Position numbers and translations under genes: made by a program. This document shows positions 58,201 through 64,000 of a stretch of 64,000 bases of DNA, one piece after another. The stretch is from the NCBI GenBank assembly GCA_954871525.1, contig OX940861.1, forward strand, positions 14,182,842 through 14,246,841. The letters are read 5' to 3'. The DNA comes from Parietaria judaica. Lineage: Eukaryota > Streptophyta > Magnoliopsida > Rosales > Urticaceae. Every line of letters begins with the position of its first letter. Position 1 is the stretch's first letter. Under the pieces are notes generated by a model. It did not search any database. It was not told the DNA's origin and worked only from the letters and a program-made list of their open reading frames with translations.

Positions 58201-58756
58201 CTCTATGTTCCAATGCATGGAAATACTCCAAGCTACACAGCTATTTGGAGATCATCAGTACAACAAGCTTCAACGTGTTGAGGCCAAACATGAGCACCTT
58301 ATTAAGGGATATGACGAGGACTCTCCTATTCCAAGTGTACAAACTGCAGTTCCAGACTCAACTGATGTGCCGGACCAAGTTCCCAGGACTGCAGTCTACT
58401 CGGCCTCTGTGGACATCCCTGCTACAACTCGAGCTCCTACTCCAGCTCTTAGCGATGACGAATTGAAAGCTACGTATCAGTCTATGCTAAAAAATTGGCC
58501 TGAGGTATGTGAGTTGAATAAAAATTGTATTGGTGCTAATAATCTTCTTAGATGTGGTAAGGAATCTCTTACGGCTAATCTGGAAAAGCTTAAGCTCCCC
58601 AACAAAGCTCAATGTGAAAAGATAACCTCCTTAAAACAATCTCTTGCCAAAGCGACTGTGAAACTTTCAGAGCAAGATCAGAAGATGGTGTCATTGAACA
58701 GTACCATAAAGAAATTCAATTCAGGGAATTCAAAACTCGATGACATTTTTTTATAA
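55250..58756 (+). CDS. Copia-type Gag polyprotein with duplicated modules
   Basis: A 1168-residue ORF from the first good ATG after the primer site. Residues about 10-235 are the UBN2/Copia gag domain (MLDGTNYNFWKTRMKTYI). Two CCHC knuckles follow near 298 and 322 (CGECNGYGHIQSEC, CHECSGYGHSKSHC), then a Ser/acid-rich patch and a coiled coil (about 415-505). A third CX2CX4HX4C unit is near 605 (CDFCFSHGHSDAQC). Near 679, WYSDNDCSRHMT stands where Copia proteases have the WxxDSGCSRHMT active site: DSG has become DND, so the protease is expected to be dead. A Lys/Thr/Ser-rich basic region (about 740-830) follows. A second coiled coil (1078-1165) copies the first (KATYQSMLKNWPEVCELNKN versus EATYQILFNKSQEVSELNNN). 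The ORF ends in TAA at 58754, but the same frame continues downstream. Confidence 0.85.
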   Translation: MTSRSSASTARPPMLDGTNYNFWKTRMKTYIQSLDAKAWIILKEGWTEPKKQNEEKEWILKPIKEWSTEDENASMANSKALNAIFSCVDEHQFTLICIHESAKNAWDALQNLHEGTTVVRESKLQILASRFENLRTAEDATIAEFYEQLRQISNQAHQLGKPYTELDLVRKTLRSLVKRFRPKIAAIEEAKDVTTMSLDQLIGSLQTYEMNLTEEELTRVAFKSSSGSALKGRSNCSSNTLPDDSVDDLALLTKNFGKMLTKFYKEGSSSTQNCNSRKFCSNVDKNAGDYCATSRGINCGECNGYGHIQSECYNTTTREKKCHECSGYGHSKSHCANTQKKLKSKSYSSSSSSESYSSISSSDNDSNDEDSDHVFSHYAAFTASLTFLDEESNEDTVPEKNVYEEDSDEETTVEHLEATYQILFNKSQEVSELNNNLIKANKLLRCEKESLTTELEKLHQFNQSQAEQITSYKQSLATTAAKFSEQDQKIISLTSSMEKFNSGKSKLDEILHIGQSSENRSSLGFSKSSGATSLSKPFFVKAGAQPESSKTTQRSVKLSYSHSSSRAIASLASFKKKHNPHNLRKASTAEKAHVKTSTPLKVNKCDFCFSHGHSDAQCMKLYRCLMEGRNSSTIAKVASPLLRSKSKWTPIFRRMWVPKRHFTCLMAHKVFRSALDDAWYSDNDCSRHMTDRGSLLKNHHKSREDKETFTDEQCSVVIGRGALHEDVSAVPSTPSPYGRKLRPKTQGELHLGSKTVPDTTAPATSSPKTSPKSTASAPESMNISKKSTAAVPASKKIAKKSIATVKTSRKTTTTTTVAKTALKATSSSRSSKCEYVTPDETPTVAQTPSITEQVPLLLIDPLKSLLASFYSSSSEIRWNYLGSKNLIDEGYDENTLIPGLAPAAPFAPQVPTAATTSGKAPISAAAASSHQVGTSSAMVFVPPKGPSLENFCASFTLPLNSSIPSSSLNLEEEFSLEKLSADLHSMFQCMEILQATQLFGDHQYNKLQRVEAKHEHLIKGYDEDSPIPSVQTAVPDSTDVPDQVPRTAVYSASVDIPATTRAPTPALSDDELKATYQSMLKNWPEVCELNKNCIGANNLLRCGKESLTANLEKLKLPNKAQCEKITSLKQSLAKATVKLSEQDQKMVSLNSTIKKFNSGNSKLDDIFL

Positions 58757-58852
58757 GAGGAGACTTCCAATGATCACTATGGCCTCGGGTTCTAAAGCAA
58801 TCAGAGCTTCAGCTGCAGCAATGCTTCTCAGTTTGTCAAGGCCGGTACTCAC

Positions 58853-60070
58853 GTGAAATCTTCTCAAGATATACAACATAGCTCCAGTCACAACTACTGC
58901 CAGAATCACAGTCATCAGTCAGTCAGCCAACAGAGTTCAAAGGACAACTATATTCAGAATTACAGTCATCAGTCAGTCAGCCACCAGAGTTCGAAGAACA
59001 ACTACAGCCAGAATCGCAATCATCAGTCAAGCAGTCGGCATTGTTTAGAAGACATCCACAGCCACCACTGCAGCCTTCAGTCAGTTCGACCTGCTGTATT
59101 TTACGAATCCATCTCAGGGAGATCTACAAAATCCAGAAATACTACAGTGTGTGAATTCTGTTTCTCCCATGGCCACAATGATGCTCAGTGTATGAAGTTA
59201 TTCAAATGTCTTATGGAAGGAAGAAATTTCGTCGCCATCTCTCAATCTGCAGCTCCAACGAAGAGGTCTCAGTCAAATTGGCTTCAGAAGTTCAACTGTG
59301 TATGGATTCCCAAGCCTACCATGTCTTGCGACGTTGTTAACAATGCTCACAGCTTTCCAACAGATGAAGCACCGATTCGGAAGAACTTCAACGACAAGAG
59401 GGTAGGAAAGATGACTTTTGATTCAGCTACAGCTCCTCTGAAGCGCAGCTCGGAGAAGACGACTTCTTCTAAGGATTCTTTCAACGCTATAGTAAAAACT
59501 AAAGCCTATCTCGATCAGTCATCATTCAAAAAGCCAGTCAAATCTTATGCAGCTCCAGGAAAAGCTCCAGCTTCGTATCGAGCCTCTTTAAAAGCCAAAA
59601 GCAAACCTGCTGCTAAGGATGATTCAGTTCCCTCTTCATGCTCATCTCTATCTGAAATCGGGACTGCCCTGCTGTTCAACTCCCATTTTAGCATGGATTT
59701 TGTCCGCTCCGAGCTACAGTTCATAATGTCCAGCCAGATTGCTCTTAAGCAAATGATGGAATCGATTGTAATTCAGCCCATGAAGACTATAGATTATGCT
59801 GCAACTCAGCTCAATGCCATGATTGCCCGCACCGAGAAGCTACTGCACTATATCAGTGGCATTACGGACAAAAACGATGAAGATCCTCTTTCCGGGCAAC
59901 CTACCGATTTAGCCCAACCTGACCAAGCTACATCTTCAGCTCCAACTGCACTAGCTAAAACTGCAGCTACTCCTAATCAAGAAGAGGAATTTGTCAAAGA
60001 GAATATGGATGAGGATTTAAAAAGTGACCAAGCTCGCCAAACAACCTTTGGCATTGTTTGTGATAAATAG
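58853..60070 (+). pseudogene. In-frame downstream continuation of the duplicated Gag frame
   Basis: 405 codons in exactly the same frame as the upstream Gag ORF, separated from it by only two TAA codons (58754-58756 and 58793-58795). It repeats the order of the upstream ORF after its coiled coil: LGF, FVKAG, a Ser/His/Gln-rich stretch with three ~20-residue repeats (HQSVSHQSSKNNY-type), then CEFCFSHGHNDAQC near residue 100 with CLMEGRN and a WIPK segment. It ends with a helical region and an acidic tail. Stop-codon decay of a once longer Gag, or separate translation, are both possible. Confidence 0.7.
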
Positions 60071-60301
60071 GGGGAGAATGTTTGTGTGTGTGTGTGCCGG
60101 ATTTCTTGCTCTTCGTGGATCTATAAGCTGACCATTGGATGTATCTCGTGCCTTTCTCTTTGCCATGTCTACAGTTAGCTTTGGAGTTCATTTCATTCCG
60201 CCACGACGCTTATGCATCACACACTCACACTGGTTGGTCATCTACTCACTGCATGATTTATTATCCTGTTGATTGATGAAAGGATTGTTCACCAAAATGC
60301 C

Positions 60302-60312
60302 AAAGGGGGAGA
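60302..60312 (+). other. Polypurine tract
   Basis: AAAGGGGGAGA immediately before the 3' LTR, the standard plus-strand primer of Copia elements. Confidence 0.85.
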
Positions 60313-60313
60313 T

Positions 60314-61448
60314 TGAAGAAACAGGTTCTGCTGTTATTTATTGTGTTGGCTATTTTGGTGACTACAGTTGAAACATTGTCAGCTATAGTCGTAACTACAG
60401 CTCATCATGTAGTCGAAATCGTCTCAGATTGTTGCGAATTTCATGGAAAGTTTACACGTTTTTCTTCAACAGATTTGAGCGAATTTCCTGGGCTATATTC
60501 TCTCTGGATTGACTCTAATCATTTAGTGATTTATTTCCAAGATTAATGATTTATATTTATATTTATTATTCCTTAAATCTTGGGAATTAGTTGCTATTTT
60601 GAGGGAAAAAATGAGCTACGAATTTGACTTATTAAATACGTATTATTGGCCTCCTTCTTCCTCAGTTCTCCAAGCCAAAAGTACAGGGGAAATTTACAGA
60701 GAGCTCACGAAGGTTGTTCTCCATATACAACCTCAAATCAAGCTTGCGGTTTTCACGTCATCCACACGACCAAGCTTGTTGTTCGTCAAGAACATTCGAA
60801 GGGACGCTACACAAGGTCTGCACGCTGCACAGATAAGTCTCACGTTGTCCCTTCAGAGTTTAACCTTGCCGTCAATATCATCAAGGTTATCAGCTTTCAC
60901 AGAACGGTGTTTTATCATCGAACATCCTGCCTCGGGAGAGGTGTCGACAGTGTTGTGAAGAACCGGACTGAAGGATTCAGTCTTACGTCGACAATAGCAA
61001 GGAGATCTTGCTGAGTCCGATTCCAGAAGGGAAGTGACCACCGTCACAAGTCGGAGCTCAAACTTAAATCCTCGGGAGGAGGTGTCGACCGTGTTCGCAG
61101 AACGAGTCTGATGGATTCAGGCCTACTCGATTATAGTAAGGGGATCTTGCTGAGTCCGATTCCTGTAAGGAAGTGACCACCGTCACAAGTCGGGACTCGA
61201 TCACCGTTTCAAGACCAAGCTGTGTAGCAGGCTGTAGCTTCAGGGGAGCACTTTTTCTTTAGCTATTTTACTTACCTAGTAATTGGTGCTTGTAAACTTT
61301 ATTGGTGATTAATCTGGGTGAGGGCCCCGCAGAGGTAGATAGGTATCGAACTGCGTTACCAAAAAATCGCGTGTCTCTTTATTGCTTTCCGCGTTGTGTT
61401 TGGTAACTATCTCGTTAATCCGCATAAATCACGTAAACTGACTTTTCA
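60314..61448 (+). repeat. 3' LTR of the TR-GAG-like element
   Basis: 1135 bp, about the same sequence as the 5' LTR with a short deletion near 61225 and scattered substitutions. It contains the same internal 126-bp tandem duplication. Confidence 0.93.
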
Positions 61449-61809
61449 GAAACCAAGACCGGCCTTCCCGGCCCTGTGGCTGTACACAAATGCCGACTCA
61501 ACTTTATGAGCACATATTGCAGTCTCCAGTTCTTCTGATGAGCTAACAATTTTTGTTTTGATCTTTATAATGACGGTAACTACATACGCAATAACTCGGA
61601 TTCAGTCGAAAAAAAGTGTTATTTAACCGACAATTTATAGACGCTCGATCAGCTACGGCCAACCGAAGCAACAAAACAACATTCTTTACTCTACCAATCA
61701 TAGGATCTGTTTGTAAAACTAAACCATCTCAAGCCAAAGTTTACTCTAATACCACAAGCTAGAAAGAAAGAAAAAAAGAAGAAGACCAACATTGTCTCCT
61801 CTATGGACT
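61449..61809. other. Spacer between the LTR element and the ENTH gene
   Basis: 361 bp that presumably include the 3' UTR of the minus-strand ENTH gene. No other feature is seen. Confidence 0.45.
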
Positions 61810-63050
61810 TCATTGTACCAAAGAAATAAGCGAATTCGTGGTTTGATGTTCGTCGTCGCAAAACGGGTGATTTTCTTTGGGATCTTCATCTTCTGTCATG
61901 GATACCCCGTCGATGTCACGTTCCTCCTTTTGGCGAGTGTTGTGCTGAGAGTTGCTCCTTCCGTAGACTTTAAAGGGGCGTGAAGACGGGTGGTGGACGA
62001 AGCTTCCAAAGCCTTGGATTCCCCGACTCAGTTTGCGAGCTGTGGCTCGCTCTTCTTTGAGCATCGTGGGTTCTTCGATCAGCCTCAAGACTCTCTCAGA
62101 TAGTTTGCTCACACTTGAACCCCAGTTGAATCTACAAGTTGGAAACACACAAGCTAGTATCAGGGCCGACCCATCCATTTTGACGGCTGAGAAAAATATA
62201 TTTGAAGCATTTTCTAAAATTTATAGGAATTATAGTAAATTAGGAGAAAGAAAAAAGAAATAAACCCTTTCTCGTCTATGTACTGGAAAGATGCGATGTC
62301 CTTGATGGTGTCTGTGTCGTCGATGAACTCGTCGGCGATTCTGAGCGGTCCGTGTGTTAGAAGGTGCTCCAGAAGGATAAGAGCCTTGTATGATTCTCTC
62401 CACTTCTTTCTATTGAAGTCAAGTAATCTGAATCATCAACGAGACAACAAAAATACCATCAACTTGTTGTCTTAATTACATGGATTTTGATAAAACTTGA
62501 AAATATGACTTAACACAATGGTCACCACAAAGATTAAATTACATATAGAAATAGTAATGATCATTTGATAAGAGTAAGGTACACATGATACATCGTTAGT
62601 TTTATTTCAATTCGATATGAAGATGTCGATCGCTTCATATGTGGGCTAAGTTAATTAGGAGTAAATCCGTACGTGGAAAAAAAAATTCTTTTAGAAAATT
62701 TAATTAACACTAGACAAGAGTTATGACTCGTAAAATACGGATACGGATTTTTATCCGGTTTCCGGGTTTTATACGGATACGGATTTTTATGCCTAGTTAT
62801 GAGCAGAGCCGTCGAGCCGACCCCGAGAATATAGAAGCATGGATATTTTTCTAGGGACTAACAAGTCATCTTGCAATAACCTACCAATTATCATCTAGGT
62901 TTCATGGGATTGTACTTTGCAAACGAACACAGACATATATAGAACTTCAAAGTAATATCAGAGGTAAGAGCTATATATATATTTTACACGTCTGAAATCA
63001 TACAGCATGACCTATCTGTAATTCAAAAAGTAGACATCGATCATCAAACA

Positions 63051-63104
<54 letters not shown>

Positions 63105-63488
63105 TGTGTCTTTGAAGTACTAGTTATTAATTAAACTGGCCTGTGGTGTAGAATGTGGACAATCCTGCAATAATCATCAACGTCAAAGGCAGCCCTGGAA
63201 ATGACTCCAATGGCACGCGTGTCTGGCGGCCATGCACTCCCAAGAATTGCCTCTTCAGTCATCCTATAATACCATTCTCATATATCAAACACCAATATAT
63301 ATAGTACTATATTGAATCTCCGTTTCTTAAATAAAAGGAAAAAATATTATTATGTATACGATATTGAATAGAACTCACAATTGGACAGGTGTTACATCAG
63401 TGAGAGCCAAGCGTGCAGTTTTGATCTTGTCCTTGAAGAAAGAACAAGCTTGCTTCTTGAATTCATGGAATATCAAAGGGCTTTCCAT
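61810..63488 (-). CDS. Short ENTH-domain (epsin-like) protein
   Basis: Four exons join in frame: 63488-63379, 63263-63141, 62427-62266 and 62131-61810, giving 238 residues. The start is MESPLIFHEFKKQACSFF. The ENTH fold covers about residues 8-145 (LALTDVTPVQLMTEEAILG, AAFDVDDYCRIVHILHHRL, KKWRESYKALILLEHLLTHG, FQYIDEKGFNWGSSV). A basic helix (EERATARKLSRGIQGFG) and a low-complexity tail without NPF or DPW endocytic motifs follow. Family knowledge: ENTH domains bind phosphoinositides and curve membranes during clathrin-coated vesicle budding. Plants have several such short ENTH/VHS proteins, which lack the long adaptor tail of true epsins. Intron 2 appears to use a GC donor (63140-63139). No lesion is seen. 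Confidence 0.88.
63056..63099. repeat. (TA)n microsatellite in intron 2 of the ENTH gene
   Basis: About 22 TA units within the intron between 63140 and 62428. Confidence 0.93.
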
Positions 63489-63671
63489 TCTTGCTTCACA
63501 GAACCAAAATTATGAGACGTGCTTTGCCTTTAATTCTGTATCAAACGCGTATATGTACGTACGTAAGAAATCCAACTACTCCACTACGGAAAAAAAAAAA
63601 CTTAAACCATAGATAAGAATTAAGAACTAACTACTTCACTTTTGCAAGTCGTGTTATGGGTATTAATATTA

Positions 63672-64000
63672 GGGTTAATTGCGGCAAAAAGACCAAACCT
63701 TTGGTCAAATGCTCTGTTGTGTATACAACCTCCATTAATGACGGCAAAAGTACCCAAAATCAGCATTTGGGAGTTGACCGAGAAAATTTATCCATGTGGA
63801 TATTAGCCTTTGCCACGTGGCATGCCACATGGCACTTGGCCGCCACGTGACATGCCACGTAATTATTATTATTTTAAATAATTTTAAAAATATTATTTTT
63901 TTTAAAACTTTTTAATTTTTTAAAAATATTAAATTCTTTTTCAATAATAACCAATACTGAATATTTAAATTTAAATATTCATAATTGGTTATTATTATTA
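63672..64000. mobile_element. MULE-type MITE left end (copy D, cut by window edge)
   Basis: Begins GGGTTAATTGCGGCAAAAAG and continues with GGTCAAATGCTCTG, CATTAATGACGGCAAAAGTA and a GCCACGTGGCATGCCACATG block, the same order of terminal motifs as copies A to C. The right end lies outside the window. It starts 184 bp upstream of the ENTH start codon. Confidence 0.7.

Larger units (their letters stand above)
54019..61448 (+). mobile_element. TR-GAG-like LTR retrotransposon (gag only, 7.4 kb)
   Basis: This is a complete element: LTRs 54019-55166 and 60314-61448 begin TGAAGAAACA and end CTGACTTTTCA, with a perfect 5-bp target duplication GAAAC (54014-54018 and 61449-61453). An initiator-Met primer site follows the 5' LTR and AAAGGGGGAGA precedes the 3' LTR. 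The interior encodes only Copia-type gag-related sequence; no integrase, reverse transcriptase or RNase H is present. The layout matches published gag-only TR-GAG elements of plants. The LTRs differ by scattered substitutions and a ~13-bp indel near 54935, so the insertion is older than the one at 13718. It lies between PMT28 and the ENTH gene, ending 361 bp from the ENTH stop codon. Confidence 0.92.

Overview
This is a nuclear window from a eudicot plant. The evidence is split genes with GT-AG introns, AT-rich spacers, plant-specific protein families (TRM/LONGIFOLIA-like, PMT, DUF1985-Ulp1), retroelements primed by initiator-Met tRNA, MULE-MITEs, a Helitron and tRNA-derived SINEs. I cannot name the species. 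Exon models below were built by hand from splice signals and frame continuity, so UTRs are not defined.

Host genes, left to right: a TRM/LONGIFOLIA-like DUF3741-DUF4378 protein (minus, 9348-5879); a SEC14-like CRAL-TRIO lipid-transfer protein (plus, 20651-21871); a plant protein annotated in Arabidopsis as erythronate-4-phosphate dehydrogenase family (minus, 25088-22820); a small AT-hook protein (plus, 39671-40042); the wyosine-synthesis enzyme TYW1 (minus, 43786-40451); a PMT28-like Golgi methyltransferase (minus, 52482-49714); and a short ENTH-domain protein (minus, 63488-61810). From memory, the order SEC14, erythronate-dehydrogenase-like, small protein, TYW1 resembles the At1g75170-At1g75200 neighbourhood, with PMT28 and a paralogue in the sister block near At1g19400-At1g19430. 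The genes are unrelated housekeeping functions, not a pathway; collinearity holds them together.

Mobile DNA fills most of the rest. At 27.5-37.3 kb lies a decayed Mutator-like element of the Ulp1-carrying type, with two convergent genes (a DUF1985/Ulp1 protease protein and a MuDR-type transposase with SWIM finger). Its non-coding segments, and almost only those, carry about 40 copies of AGCGGT/ACCGCT. This resembles the self-marking motifs of VANDAL anti-silencing systems and is the most interesting signal in the window. The terminal part of a related element lies at 1-345. Four MULE-type MITEs share a GGGTTAAT-GCGGCAAAA-like terminus (366-1754, 5050-5518, 17530-18835, and 63672 to the window end); two have near-perfect 9-bp target duplications.

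There are two complete LTR elements lacking polymerase. A very young 2.2-kb one (13718-15932; LTRs identical by eye, target duplication ACGTT) encodes an RS-rich protein. A 7.4-kb TR-GAG-like one (54019-61448; target duplication GAAAC) has a Copia-type gag frame with an internal duplication. A 4.9-kb non-autonomous Helitron (44747-49666) ends 47 bp beyond the PMT28 stop codon. Four SINEs (three with target duplications), an Emigrant-like MITE, a U2-snRNA-like relic with a plausible snRNA promoter, and several microsatellites complete the picture.
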